NCBI GenBank assembly: GCA_902607585.1
Contig: CACLKP010000001.1
Coordinates: forward strand, 38,896-102,895
Direction: 5' to 3'
DNA: 64,000 nt
Origin: an uncultured Pelagibacteraceae bacterium
Lineage (GTDB): Bacteria; Pseudomonadota; Alphaproteobacteria; Pelagibacterales; Pelagibacteraceae
Below the pieces are notes generated by a model, which was given only the letters and a program-made list of their open reading frames with translations, was not told the DNA's origin and ran no database searches. The translations under genes and the position numbers were made by a program. Shown one piece after another: positions 24,803-34,259 of this stretch (positions are counted from its first letter, which is position 1; each line of letters starts with the position of its first letter).

Positions 24803-27472
24803 TTATAATATATTTCTTAAAACATATTGGAGAATTCCGCCATTCTTATAATATTCAATTTCATTTGCGGTATCAATTCTACATAACAGTTTTATCCTTT
24901 TGCTCACTCCATCTGCATATTTAATTTCACAATCAACTTCTTGCCTAGGTCTTACGCCTTTTTCAATATCAATGATGGTAAATAGTTCAGAGCCTTTTAT
25001 ATTTAATTTTTTTCTGTCAAATCCTTCTTTAAATTGAAGTGGAAGCACTCCCATGCCAACTAAATTTGAACGATGTATTCTTTCAAAACTCTCGGCTATA
25101 ACTGCCTTTATTCCCAATAATTTTGTACCCTTTGCTGCCCAATCTCTAGATGATCCGGTTCCGTATTCTTTTCCAGCAACTACCACCAGATCATTTCCTC
25201 TTTTTTTATATTCCATAGCAGCATCGTACACACTGGCAACTTTTCCTTCTGGATATATTTTAGTAAATCCTCCTTCGGTTCCAGAGACCATCTCATTTCG
25301 TATTCTAATATTTCCAAATGCACCACGCTTCATCACTTCATGATTTCCTCTTCTAGCTCCATATGAATTAAAATCTTTTTGTTGGACTTGATGCTCCATA
25401 AAATAATCGCCTGTTGGACTATCCTTTTTAATAGAACCTGCGGGTGAAATATGATCCGTGGTTACTGTATCGCCTAAAATTAATAAGGGTCTAGCTCCAA
25501 CAATTTTTTTAAATCCCTCAGGCTGATCAGACATATTTTCGAAGAACGGTGGTTTTTTGACATAAGTCGATGTGTCATCCCAATTATAAATGTTGCTATC
25601 ATTAGTTTTAATTGCGCTCCATTCTTTAGGACCTTCTGATATGTTTGAATAACGTTTAACAAACATGTCCGCATTGATTGATGTTAAAATCAATTCTTCG
25701 ATTTCTTTATTGGTTGGCCAGATATCTTTTAAAAAAACAGACTTCCCCTCTTTATCTTTACCCAAAGGTTCTTTATATAAATCAACATTCATAGATCCGG
25801 CTAACGCATATGCAACAACTAAAGGCGGAGAAGCAAGATAGCTTGCTTTCACATCCGGATTTATTCTTCCCTCAAAATTTCTATTGCCGGATAATACTGA
25901 AACAACATATAGATTTCCTTTTTGTACAGCATCAGATATATTTTGTTTAAGCGGTCCCGAGTTACCAATACAAGTCGTACATCCATAACCAACAAGATTA
26001 AAACCAAGTTCATCCAGGTATTTATTTAAGCCAGACTTTTCTAGATAATCTGTAACAACTTTAGAGCCTGGCGCTAAAGAGGTTTTTACCCAGGGTTGAA
26101 CTTTTAATCCTTTTGCAATAGCTTTTTTTGCAAGTAACCCTGCTCCAATTAAGACATTCGGATTGGAAGTATTAGTACATGATGTAATCGCCGCAATTAC
26201 GATAGATCCATCTTTTAGTTTAAAATCAGCTCCGGAGACCGTCTCTTCCTTTTGATTTTGTCTGTTTGCATTTTCTTCAAAAGCTTTTGAAAATGATTTT
26301 GCTGCCTCTGTTAATAAAACTTTGTCTTGCGGACGTTTAGGACCAGATATGCTTGGAACTACTTTAGATAAATCTAAATTTAAAGTATCAGAAAAAATAA
26401 TATTATTGTTTGCCCATAATCCCTGCTCTTTAGAATAATATTCAACAAGAGAAATTGTATGTTGATCCCTACCTGAAAATTTTAAATATTTTAAAGTTTC
26501 CTCATCAACTGGAAAAAAACCACAGGTAGCGCCATATTCTGGCGCCATGTTTGCTATTGTTGCGCGATCTGCTAAAGAAAGATTTTTTAATCCATCTCCA
26601 TAAAATTCAACAAATTTTCCAACAACACTTTTTTGTCTTAACAGTTGAACAATGGTAAGAACCAAATCGGTAGCTGTAGTTCCTTCAGGTAGTTTATTTT
26701 GAAGATTAAAACCAACAACTTCTGGAATTAACATAGATATCGGCTGACCCAACATTCCTGCTTCTGCCTCAATTCCACCTACGCCCCAACCGAGAACTGA
26801 GAGACCATTCACCATGGTGGTATGACTATCAGTTCCAACAAGTGTGTCAGGATAGGCATACATATCACCATTACTTTCTGATGACCAAACAACCTTTGAT
26901 AAATATTCCAAGTTTACTTGATGACAAATTCCCGTACCTGGTGGAACAACTCTAAAATTATCAAATGCTTGTTGGCTCCATTTTAAAAAAGAATAACGTT
27001 CGCCGTTTCTTAAAAATTCTTTTTCTACATTTTTTCTAAATGAATCTTTAGATGCATAAGCATCAACCATCACCGAATGATCGATAACGAGATCAACAGT
27101 TGATATAGGATTTATTTTATTTGGATTCTTTTTTTTTAACTTTATCGCATCTCGCATAGCAGCTAAGTCTGCTACGGCAGGAATACCTGTGTAATCTTGC
27201 ATAAGGACTCTTGCGGGTCTGAAAGCAATTTCGCTTCTTGAACTTTTATTTTTCAACCAATCTTTAATAGCCAAGATTTGTTGTTTTTTGACAGTTTGGT
27301 CATCTTCGAACCTCAATAAATTTTCTAGTAAAACTTTTAAAGACTTGGGTAATTTTGAAACACCTTCTAATCCATTTTTCTCAGCTTCATTAAGGCTAAA
27401 AATATTATAAACTTTTTTATCTACTTTTAATTTTTTTAAAGATTTAAAAGAATCTTTGCTGTTTATTTTCAT
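24803..27472 (-). CDS. acnA: Aconitate hydratase AcnA
   Basis: The 889-residue enzyme isomerises citrate to isocitrate in the TCA cycle. The [4Fe-4S] ligands are in [11 protein letters not shown] and [13 protein letters not shown]; catalytic and substrate residues are visible in [33 protein letters not shown] and [17 protein letters not shown]. The start at 27472 (MKINSKDSF) is chosen over a farther one because it overlaps the LysE-family gene's stop by 4 bases and gives the usual N-terminus. The length matches the IRP-like AcnA branch. Confidence 0.96.
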   Translation of the reverse strand: MKINSKDSFKSLKKLKVDKKVYNIFSLNEAEKNGLEGVSKLPKSLKVLLENLLRFEDDQTVKKQQILAIKDWLKNKSSRSEIAFRPARVLMQDYTGIPAVADLAAMRDAIKLKKKNPNKINPISTVDLVIDHSVMVDAYASKDSFRKNVEKEFLRNGERYSFLKWSQQAFDNFRVVPPGTGICHQVNLEYLSKVVWSSESNGDMYAYPDTLVGTDSHTTMVNGLSVLGWGVGGIEAEAGMLGQPISMLIPEVVGFNLQNKLPEGTTATDLVLTIVQLLRQKSVVGKFVEFYGDGLKNLSLADRATIANMAPEYGATCGFFPVDEETLKYLKFSGRDQHTISLVEYYSKEQGLWANNNIIFSDTLNLDLSKVVPSISGPKRPQDKVLLTEAAKSFSKAFEENANRQNQKEETVSGADFKLKDGSIVIAAITSCTNTSNPNVLIGAGLLAKKAIAKGLKVQPWVKTSLAPGSKVVTDYLEKSGLNKYLDELGFNLVGYGCTTCIGNSGPLKQNISDAVQKGNLYVVSVLSGNRNFEGRINPDVKASYLASPPLVVAYALAGSMNVDLYKEPLGKDKEGKSVFLKDIWPTNKEIEELILTSINADMFVKRYSNISEGPKEWSAIKTNDSNIYNWDDTSTYVKKPPFFENMSDQPEGFKKIVGARPLLILGDTVTTDHISPAGSIKKDSPTGDYFMEHQVQQKDFNSYGARRGNHEVMKRGAFGNIRIRNEMVSGTEGGFTKIYPEGKVASVYDAAMEYKKRGNDLVVVAGKEYGTGSSRDWAAKGTKLLGIKAVIAESFERIHRSNLVGMGVLPLQFKEGFDRKKLNIKGSELFTIIDIEKGVRPRQEVDCEIKYADGVSKRIKLLCRIDTANEIEYYKNGGILQYVLRNIL

Positions 27473-28065
27473 ATTTTTAAATAAATAAGTATAACACAAA
27501 CAACTAACGAAAAGGACATAGTGTAATTAAACATTTGAATAAATTTTTTATTTTCTGAAAAATGTCTTAGAAATTTTCCTAATAAGCACCAACTTGTTAT
27601 GCTCGTTATTGCTGCACAAAATGACACTCCTATTACTACTAATGAATGAAATAAATAATCCGATCCCAGCTCAACAAAAAGAGATATGCTCGTAATGGCT
27701 GCAAAAACACCTTTAGGATTAACAAATTGAAATATAAATGTCTCGTAAAATTTAACAGGATTCTTAATTTTTTTTTCCTCAACTTTGGTTTGAAATGAAA
27801 TTTTGTAAGCTAAATAAATTAAAAAAAATGAACCCAGAATTTTTATTATAGTTTTTAATATTGGATAGGTACTAAATATTACGTTTAGCCCTCCTGCAGA
27901 TAAAGTTATCAAAGTAGTATAACCAAATGTAACGCCTAAAATTAAAGGTATAGATTTTTTTATACCAAAATTAAAACCTGAATAAGATCCTATAATATTA
28001 TTAGGTCCGGGAGTGAATGCTGCAGCAATAGAGAAAAAAATTAGTGGTACTAAACTAGGATACAT
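27469..28065 (-). CDS. LysE/RhtB-family amino acid exporter
   Basis: A 198-residue membrane protein with about six hydrophobic segments. The N-terminus FFSIAAAFTPGPNNIIG carries the LysE/RhtB signature P-G-P near the end of the first helix, and the middle part FVNPKGVFAAITSISLF is also typical. Members export amino acids or derivatives. It overlaps the aconitase start and follows the CsaA-like gene by 9 bases. The exported compound is unknown. Confidence 0.9.
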   Translation of the reverse strand: MYPSLVPLIFFSIAAAFTPGPNNIIGSYSGFNFGIKKSIPLILGVTFGYTTLITLSAGGLNVIFSTYPILKTIIKILGSFFLIYLAYKISFQTKVEEKKIKNPVKFYETFIFQFVNPKGVFAAITSISLFVELGSDYLFHSLVVIGVSFCAAITSITSWCLLGKFLRHFSENKKFIQMFNYTMSFSLVVCVILIYLKI

Positions 28066-28074
28066 CGCAATGGT

Positions 28075-28416
28075 TTATGCTATTTCTAAACCATTTTCAA
28101 CTTTTTGAGATGGATGTAACAAAACCACTTTACCATCTTTTTCAATTGCTCCTAAAATAAGAACTTCAGAAACTATTCCGGCTATATTTTTTTTTGGAAA
28201 ATTGCATACTCCAATTACTTGTTTGCCAACCAAATTTTGCTCGTTGTAATAATGCGTAATCTGAGCAGAAGATTTTCGAATACCAGTTTTGCCTCCAAAA
28301 TCTACTTCAACAACTAATGAAGGTTTTCTTGCTTTTTCGTTTTTTGAAACTTTTAATACTGTACCAACTTTAATCTCTACCTTATTGTAATCTTCATATG
28401 TTATTTCTTGTTTCAT
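28075..28416 (-). CDS. csaA: tRNA-binding domain protein, CsaA-like
   Basis: The 113-residue protein is a stand-alone OB-fold tRNA-binding domain. It has YNKVEIKVGTVLKVSKNEKARKPSLVVEVDFG and KQVIGVCNFPKKNIAGIVSEVLILGA, with the C-terminal GLEIA typical of the CsaA family. CsaA proteins bind tRNA and show chaperone-like properties in Bacillus. The start at 28416 was chosen because it places the family N-terminus correctly; an upstream frame adds 20 residues that overlap the divergent argE promoter. Confidence 0.85.
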   Translation of the reverse strand: MKQEITYEDYNKVEIKVGTVLKVSKNEKARKPSLVVEVDFGGKTGIRKSSAQITHYYNEQNLVGKQVIGVCNFPKKNIAGIVSEVLILGAIEKDGKVVLLHPSQKVENGLEIA

Positions 28417-28446
28417 AGTAATGATGTATAATATTTTTTTATTTAA

Positions 28447-29640
28447 ATGGCTATGCAAAAAAACATTATTGATCAAGTATTTCCTGAAACTCTAAAGATT
28501 TTGTCGGAGTTAATAAAATTTCAGACCGTATCAGGTACTTCTAATTTAAAATTAATTGAGTATTGTGAAAAAAGATTAAGTAAACTTGGAGCTACATCTT
28601 TTAAAACTTTTGATGAAACAAAAAAGAGAGTCAATTTATTTTCAACAATTTCTGGAAAACAGAAGTTAAATGGAGGAGGAATTATTTTATCAGGTCATAC
28701 CGATGTAGTACCTGCGTCTGCAAAAGAATGGTCCTCTGATCCTTTTGTCGCTACTGAAAAAAATAACAAAGTTTATGGAAGAGGATCTTGTGATATGAAA
28801 GGATTTATTGCTTGTACCCTAGCTTTAGCTCCTTACTTTGCTTCTCAAAATTTAAAAAAACCAATCCATTTTTCTTTTACTTATGATGAGGAAACAGCTT
28901 GTCAGGGCGCGCCAATAATGATTAAGGAATTGAAAAAACGCAATATTAATTGTTCTATTTGTATTGTTGGGGAGCCAACTAGCATGAAAGCAATTCAGGC
29001 TCATAAAGGTTGTTATGAATATTCAACTCATTTTACTGGCTTAGCTGGTCATGGATCTGCCCCCGATAAAGGAGTGAACGCAGTTGAATATGCAATTAGA
29101 TTTATAAACAAACTTATGGAACTAAGAGAAGAACTAAAAAAAAGGGAACCAAAAAATTCTGCTTTTATTCCTCCATATTCAACTTTGCAAATAGGGAGAA
29201 TTAAGGGAGGATTAGCGAGAAATGTGATTGCTGATCAATGTGTAGTTGATTGGGAACTTAGACCAGTTGTTCCAGAAGACGGAAAATTTGTAAATGAAAG
29301 TATGGAAAATTATGTAAAAAATGTTCTGTTGCCAGAAATGAAAAAAGTTTACCCTAAATCCAGTATTGAAAAAGAGATCATTGGGGAAATTATTGGATTC
29401 ACCAAAGAAGAAAAATCGGATGCAATAAATCTCGTTTGTAATCTCACGGGAGATAATTCACGAGACGTAGTTTCCTTTGGAACGGAAGCAGGATTGTTTC
29501 AAGAAATTGGTATTAGCACTGTTGTTTGTGGTCCTGGATCTATTGAGCAGGCACATAAAATTGATGAACATGTAAGTTTTGATCAGTTAAAACTTTGTTT
29601 AAAAATGCTTATTGATCTTAAAGAGCAGATTACAAATTGA
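28447..29640 (+). CDS. argE: Acetylornithine deacetylase ArgE (M20 family)
   Basis: The 397-residue enzyme hydrolyses N-acetylornithine in arginine synthesis. The two-zinc site shows in LSGHTDVVPAS and KVYGRGSCDMKGFIACTLA; the acidic catalytic pair appears in TYDEETACQGAP. The dimerisation/lid region has AHKGCYEYSTHFTGLAGHGS. The length fits ArgE. N-acetyl-diaminobutyrate deacetylases of ectoine breakdown are a related M20-type possibility, notable because an ectoine-hydrolase-like gene lies nearby, but ArgE is the simplest reading. Confidence 0.88.
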   Translation: MAMQKNIIDQVFPETLKILSELIKFQTVSGTSNLKLIEYCEKRLSKLGATSFKTFDETKKRVNLFSTISGKQKLNGGGIILSGHTDVVPASAKEWSSDPFVATEKNNKVYGRGSCDMKGFIACTLALAPYFASQNLKKPIHFSFTYDEETACQGAPIMIKELKKRNINCSICIVGEPTSMKAIQAHKGCYEYSTHFTGLAGHGSAPDKGVNAVEYAIRFINKLMELREELKKREPKNSAFIPPYSTLQIGRIKGGLARNVIADQCVVDWELRPVVPEDGKFVNESMENYVKNVLLPEMKKVYPKSSIEKEIIGEIIGFTKEEKSDAINLVCNLTGDNSRDVVSFGTEAGLFQEIGISTVVCGPGSIEQAHKIDEHVSFDQLKLCLKMLIDLKEQITN

Positions 29641-29642
29641 AC

Positions 29643-30602
29643 TTAACTTCTCGCAAATAAATTTGTTAATTCATAAACGATCGTAGCAGCAGCAAGTGAA
29701 GTAAGTTCTGCATGATCATAAGCTGGAGATACTTCAACTACGTCGGCAGAAATTAATTTTAGTCCTGCTAGCCCTCGAAGCACGTTCACTATTTCGCGTG
29801 TAGTCATGCCCGCAATTTCTGGTGTTCCGGTTCCTGGCGCATGTGAAGGATCCAAAACATCAATATCAATAGATAAATAAAGAGAATTATTTCCAACTCT
29901 ATCTCGTATTCGTTTTACAATTTTGTCGATACCTTCGGTTTGAAAATCGTCACAATGAATAATTTTAAAACCAAATTCGGCATCATTTTTTAAATCATCC
30001 CTGCTATACAACGGTCCTCTAATACCAACATGCATAGAAGAGTCTTCCAAAAATAATTTTTCCTCTCTAGCCCTTCGAAAAGGGGTGCCGTGAGTATATG
30101 GTGCACCAAAATAAGTATCCCAGGTATCTAAGTGAGCATCAAAATGAACCAAAGCAACAGGTCCTTTGTTTTTATGATTAACAGCACGCAACAAAGGCAA
30201 AGCTATTGTGTGATCTCCACCCATGCTAATTATTCCTCCAACCTTACCTAATAGATCTGTGGCTGCCTTTTGTATTTGTTCAACGGACTCGTTAATATTA
30301 AATGGATTACAAGTAATATCTCCAGCGTCAGCCACTTGTTGTTCCAGAAAAGGTTCTGAATCGTATGCTGGATGGTAATTTGTTCTTAAATGTCTTGATG
30401 CCTGTCTAATACTTTGAGGACCAAAACGTGCCCCTGGACGATAACTAGTTCCCGCATCAAATGGAACTCCCACTATGGCAACATCACAATTTTCTACATC
30501 TCTTAATTCAGGAAGTCTTGCAAATGTAGAGGCTCCAGCAAATCGAGGAACCTTTGTGCCGCTCACTGGTTGTATAGGAATTTTGTCTTTTTTTTTTTTC
30601 AT
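29643..30602 (-). CDS. Agmatinase-family ureohydrolase (SpeB-like)
   Basis: The 319-residue protein belongs to the Mn2+ ureohydrolases that release urea from guanidino compounds. Metal motifs are GGDHTIALP, HFDAHLDTWDTYFG and SIDIDVLDPSHAPGTGTPE; the N-terminus has VPFDAGTSYRPGARFGPQSIRQASR. Family members include agmatinase, guanidinobutyrase and others, and the substrate cannot be told apart by these motifs. It is the last gene of the leftward creatinase operon, 88 bases after the small secreted protein, which favours a guanidino acid or amine delivered by the Pot-type importer. Confidence 0.9.
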   Translation of the reverse strand: MKKKKDKIPIQPVSGTKVPRFAGASTFARLPELRDVENCDVAIVGVPFDAGTSYRPGARFGPQSIRQASRHLRTNYHPAYDSEPFLEQQVADAGDITCNPFNINESVEQIQKAATDLLGKVGGIISMGGDHTIALPLLRAVNHKNKGPVALVHFDAHLDTWDTYFGAPYTHGTPFRRAREEKLFLEDSSMHVGIRGPLYSRDDLKNDAEFGFKIIHCDDFQTEGIDKIVKRIRDRVGNNSLYLSIDIDVLDPSHAPGTGTPEIAGMTTREIVNVLRGLAGLKLISADVVEVSPAYDHAELTSLAAATIVYELTNLFARS

Positions 30603-30690
30603 TTACTTATTATAATAAATATTATGGTTTTTTTATACATTGTTTTGGCATTGTGGGCTGTAGGAATGATGTCGGAATAATACTGTAGAA

Positions 30691-30888
30691 TTATTTTTCT
30701 ACACGTTCGCATTTTGCTTTTATTTTGTTTCTATATTCGGGATCCTCATTAAACATTCTAGCTCGAGAAGAGCATTGTTGATAGGTTTCGTATACAACTC
30801 GAGACCAACCTATTTTGTCTTTACCAAGTACTTCTGCAGATTGCCAACCGGCAGTAGTCATAAAATAAACTACAAGTGCCCATTTCAT
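30691..30888 (-). CDS. Small secreted or membrane-anchored protein, function unknown
   Basis: A 65-residue protein begins MKWALVVYFMTTAGWQ, a short hydrophobic signal or anchor, followed by a hydrophilic body with two cysteines (QQCSSRARMFNEDP and KIKAKCERVEK). The start is 3 bases after the permease stop, so it is cotranscribed with the ABC importer. Its spacing and codon pattern fit a real gene. No family is recognised. Confidence 0.65.
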   Translation of the reverse strand: MKWALVVYFMTTAGWQSAEVLGKDKIGWSRVVYETYQQCSSRARMFNEDPEYRNKIKAKCERVEK

Positions 30889-30891
30889 GAC

Positions 30892-31776
30892 TTATTTATG
30901 TAATTTAATACCACGCAGTCGCTCAGACCTTCTTCTCAGCATCTCAACTGTTGTTAGTAGTGCAATAGATAGAGCAACTAAGCATGTAGCCATACACAAA
31001 ATTACAGGACTCGTTTCTTGGCGTAGACCCGCCCACATCTGTTTCGGTATAGTTATTTGCTCAACGCTGCCTACAAACATAACAACTACAACTTCATCAA
31101 AAGAAGTAATGAATGCGAATAATGCTCCAGAGATAACACCAGGAAGAATTAAAGGCATAATAACTTTAAAGAAAGTTCGCATAGTATCTGCACCTAAACT
31201 TTGGGATGCTCTAATTAAATTAGTATCAAAACCGGTTAAGGTGGCCGTAACTGTAATAACAACGAACGGTGTTCCAAGAGCCGTGTGTGCAAGAATTAAA
31301 CCTAGATAAGTATGAGTCAATCCAATTTTTGAATAAAAGAAAAACATTCCTGCTGATGTAATAATTAACGGAACAATCATCGGTGAAATCAATATTGCCA
31401 TAAGAGTGCCTTTAAATGGCATATTCGGTCTGCTTAAACCTAGGGCAGCAACAGTACCTAGTGCGGTTGCTAAAAATGTGGCACAAATTCCAATGAAAAA
31501 ACTATTTCTAGTTCCCAACATCCACTTATTAGTAACAACTGTTGTATCTCCTATACTGCTAATACCAACCATTTGCCTGTACCACCTAAGCGAATAGGCC
31601 TCTGGCTCAAAATTCATAAACTCTTTTGTAAATTCAAAAAATGGTGAAGCGCTAAATGATAAAGGAAGAATTATAAAGATAGGTGCAATTAAAAAGAAAA
31701 AGACAAAACCGCAATAGGTTAAAAATGAATAGTACCCTATTCTTTGTCCTGTTGTTGCATATGTCGGTAAAGCCAT
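30892..31776 (-). CDS. ABC transporter permease, spermidine/putrescine type (PotC-like)
   Basis: A 294-residue inner-membrane permease with about six helices. The coupling-loop signature ASQSLGADTMRTFFKVIMPLILPGVISG (EAA motif region) is where it contacts the ATPase. It follows the PotB-like gene by 2 bases. Together with the PotB, PotD and PotA homologues it forms a complete importer for a positively charged or zwitterionic nitrogen compound. Confidence 0.93.
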   Translation of the reverse strand: MALPTYATTGQRIGYYSFLTYCGFVFFFLIAPIFIILPLSFSASPFFEFTKEFMNFEPEAYSLRWYRQMVGISSIGDTTVVTNKWMLGTRNSFFIGICATFLATALGTVAALGLSRPNMPFKGTLMAILISPMIVPLIITSAGMFFFYSKIGLTHTYLGLILAHTALGTPFVVITVTATLTGFDTNLIRASQSLGADTMRTFFKVIMPLILPGVISGALFAFITSFDEVVVVMFVGSVEQITIPKQMWAGLRQETSPVILCMATCLVALSIALLTTVEMLRRRSERLRGIKLHK

Positions 31777-31778
31777 AA

Positions 31779-33032
31779 TTATCCTAATTTAATATTTTCT
31801 ATTCCAACTATTTTATTATAAGCCCAATACAAAACTGTCATCACTGCTAAAAGTATAGCTCCCAGTGAGGCGCAAAGCCCCCAATTCAAAGTTGTTTTCA
31901 AATGATAAGCAATCCAGTTTCCTACCATTTGTCCATCCTTACCACCTACTAATTCTGGCGTTATGTAATATCCAATTGCTATTATAAATACGAGCATACA
32001 TCCTGCACTAATCCCTGGAACCGAATTTGGCATATAAACTTTCCAAAAAGCATGTAAAGGCGAAGCTCCAAGATTTAAAGCTGCACGCATATAAGTTGGT
32101 GGGATTGTTTTCATCACACTATACAAAGGCAAAACCATAAACGGTAATAAAATTTGTGTCATGACTATTACAACTGCTGTTTGATTGTACATAAGTTGAA
32201 AGCGGTTTTCGTCTGCAATAACATGGGACATCACCAACAAATTATTAAGAACGCCTTTTTGTTGCAACATAACCATCCACGCTACGGTTCGAACCAGCAA
32301 CGATGTCCAAAAAGGTAACAGCACACATATCATTAAAAGGTTGCTATATTTTAAAGGTAATGTTGCAAGCAAATAAGAAATTGGATATCCCAAGATCAAA
32401 CAAAAAAACATAACCAAAAAACTTATTTTAAATGTTTTAATCCATGTATGATTATAAATTCGTCTGTTTTCTTTTTGTCGAATGATCTCTTTATTAGAAT
32501 CGAATTTTAAATCAACGGCATTCAAATAATACCCCATAGTTGTGGGATCGACCATTACCCCCAAAGCTTTCCAATAATCAATATCCCCCCATCTTTTTTC
32601 AGCTGCAATCATTTGCTCTTTGTAGGGACCCTCTTCAATTTTTTTAAATTTTCTTTTAGATTTTTTTAATAAACTTTTCCAACCGGATTTTGAATAGTTC
32701 ATTCGGGTACTTGCTTTACCAATATCGTAACCTTCGCTATTTTTTACTTCAAAAAACATTGTTTCATAAAGTTCTTCGGAAGGTAAACCTTGTTGATCCC
32801 ATTTTTTATAAACTTCAAAAGTTTTTGGAAAAACAGTATTAATTTGTCTATCGTCAATACTTCGAACAAGCATATCAGCTATAGGGATTAAAAACGTAAC
32901 CAGTATAAAAACTAGAAGTGGAGCAACTAAAAGAAATGCTCTTATTTTATTTTTTCGCTCAGATTTTTGAAGACTAACTTTTAACGGAATTCCGTCCGTT
33001 GTTAATATCGGTTCTGAAGCAGTTTGATTCAT
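31779..33032 (-). CDS. ABC transporter permease, spermidine/putrescine type (PotB-like), with long periplasmic insert
   Basis: The 417-residue permease has one N-terminal helix (IRAFLLVAPLLVFILVTFLIPIA), then a hydrophilic stretch of about 130 residues, then the usual permease core with the EAA loop ALNLGASPLHAFWKVYMPNSVPG. The long insert between helix 1 and 2 makes it larger than E. coli PotB (about 275 residues); it may be a substrate-binding or binding-protein docking element. Its neighbours are the PotC-like and PotD-like genes. Confidence 0.92.
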   Translation of the reverse strand: MNQTASEPILTTDGIPLKVSLQKSERKNKIRAFLLVAPLLVFILVTFLIPIADMLVRSIDDRQINTVFPKTFEVYKKWDQQGLPSEELYETMFFEVKNSEGYDIGKASTRMNYSKSGWKSLLKKSKRKFKKIEEGPYKEQMIAAEKRWGDIDYWKALGVMVDPTTMGYYLNAVDLKFDSNKEIIRQKENRRIYNHTWIKTFKISFLVMFFCLILGYPISYLLATLPLKYSNLLMICVLLPFWTSLLVRTVAWMVMLQQKGVLNNLLVMSHVIADENRFQLMYNQTAVVIVMTQILLPFMVLPLYSVMKTIPPTYMRAALNLGASPLHAFWKVYMPNSVPGISAGCMLVFIIAIGYYITPELVGGKDGQMVGNWIAYHLKTTLNWGLCASLGAILLAVMTVLYWAYNKIVGIENIKLG

Positions 33033-33059
33033 TGTTTCTATTATAAAAAAAGCACAAAA

Positions 33060-33090
33060 AAAGGCGAGATAAATACCTCGCCTTTTTTTT
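33060..33090 (-). terminator. Intrinsic hairpin between binding protein and permease genes
   Basis: The stem AGGCGAG (33062-33068) pairs with CTCGCCT (33077-33083) around an 8-base loop, with A and T runs on both sides. Read leftward, it ends in a U run just after the binding-protein stop. It lies inside an operon, so it probably acts as a partial terminator or 3' mRNA stabiliser, giving more binding protein than permease. This is common in importer operons. Confidence 0.85.
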
Positions 33091-33108
33091 CAATTATATT
33101 ACGAATTA

Positions 33109-34170
33109 TTAGTTACCCTTCCAGGCACCAAATCTCTCATGAACTTCAGCTCCATTATCAGCCCACCAAAACGGGTCAGCTATAATAGCTCTCTTAAGTA
33201 CTTTCGGATCAGTTGGCATATGAGGCATGATATCAATATTACCAGAATCTGTTATGAACCAAGGTTCACCTTTTTTGATAATACCAATACTAGATTTTCT
33301 CATAGGACCATATGGAATGTATTTAGCTTGTTCAGCATTCGATTCTGCAGACGAAGCGTGAGCCATAAACTCAAGTGCTTCAGCTTCATTTCCACCTTTG
33401 ATTGCTACAAGATATTCTTGTTCAAGAACTGTACCATCCCAAATGTATTCGAAGTCTTTACCTTCAGAAAGGATAGCAGCACCGATTCTACCGTTGTATG
33501 CTAATGCCATAACAACTTCACCGCTTGATACTAATTCAAGTGGTTTAGAACCTGCAGACCAGAATACAACGTGATCTTTAATTGTATCTAGTTTAGCAAA
33601 TGCTCTGTCAATTCCTTCAGGAGTACTCATTACATCGTAAACTTTACTTGCTTTAACACCATCGGCAACAAGTGCCATTTCGATTAAAGCGTTCGCCCAT
33701 GTATGAATACCTCTTTTTCCAGGAAACTTTTTAACATCAAAGAAATCTTTCATTCTTTTTGGTTTCTTGCCTGGAAAAGCTGCTTTGTCATAAAATGCAG
33801 TATAAGCCCAGAAGATTTGCGGAACAACACAGTCAGAAACTGGTGGTACCACTAAGTCATTTATAAACTCACTTTGGTCTACTTTTGCAAATAAGCCTTC
33901 ATCGCAACCAGTGATCGCTTGGTCAGGAAGTACGTCTACAACATCCCAAGTCACATTGCCTGCTTCTACTTGTGCTTTAATTTCTCCAAGGCCACCGTTG
34001 TAGTTCTCAACAGTAACTCCTGAACCTTTGCTCCAAGTATCTATGTAAGCCTTTTGTTGACTCGCTGTATAAGCTCCGCCCCAAGATACAAACGTAATGT
34101 CTGCATAAGCTGATGAAGCATATGCCATTGCGATCAATCCAAGAAAAGTAGCTCTTATTAATTTAAACAT
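33109..34170 (-). CDS. Periplasmic binding protein, spermidine/putrescine type (PotD/PotF-like)
   Basis: The 353-residue protein has a signal peptide (MFKLIRATFLGLIAMAYAS, cleavage near AYA-D at about residue 23). The mature part begins ITFVSWGGAYTASQQKAYID, typical of PotD/PotF-type binding proteins, and contains VENYNGGLGEIKAQVEAGNVTWDVVDV. Such proteins bind polyamines or other cationic or zwitterionic ligands. It is in the operon with creatinase and a ureohydrolase, so a guanidino compound is a good candidate ligand. It is followed by a hairpin that would raise its relative expression. Confidence 0.93.
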   Translation of the reverse strand: MFKLIRATFLGLIAMAYASSAYADITFVSWGGAYTASQQKAYIDTWSKGSGVTVENYNGGLGEIKAQVEAGNVTWDVVDVLPDQAITGCDEGLFAKVDQSEFINDLVVPPVSDCVVPQIFWAYTAFYDKAAFPGKKPKRMKDFFDVKKFPGKRGIHTWANALIEMALVADGVKASKVYDVMSTPEGIDRAFAKLDTIKDHVVFWSAGSKPLELVSSGEVVMALAYNGRIGAAILSEGKDFEYIWDGTVLEQEYLVAIKGGNEAEALEFMAHASSAESNAEQAKYIPYGPMRKSSIGIIKKGEPWFITDSGNIDIMPHMPTDPKVLKRAIIADPFWWADNGAEVHERFGAWKGN

Positions 34171-34259
34171 ATTTACCCTCTTATTTGTGATTAATTATAC
34201 GTATAAGTCGGCAATCTAAGCATATTGAGAAAGTGGTGTAAAATAAAAAAATAACTAAT

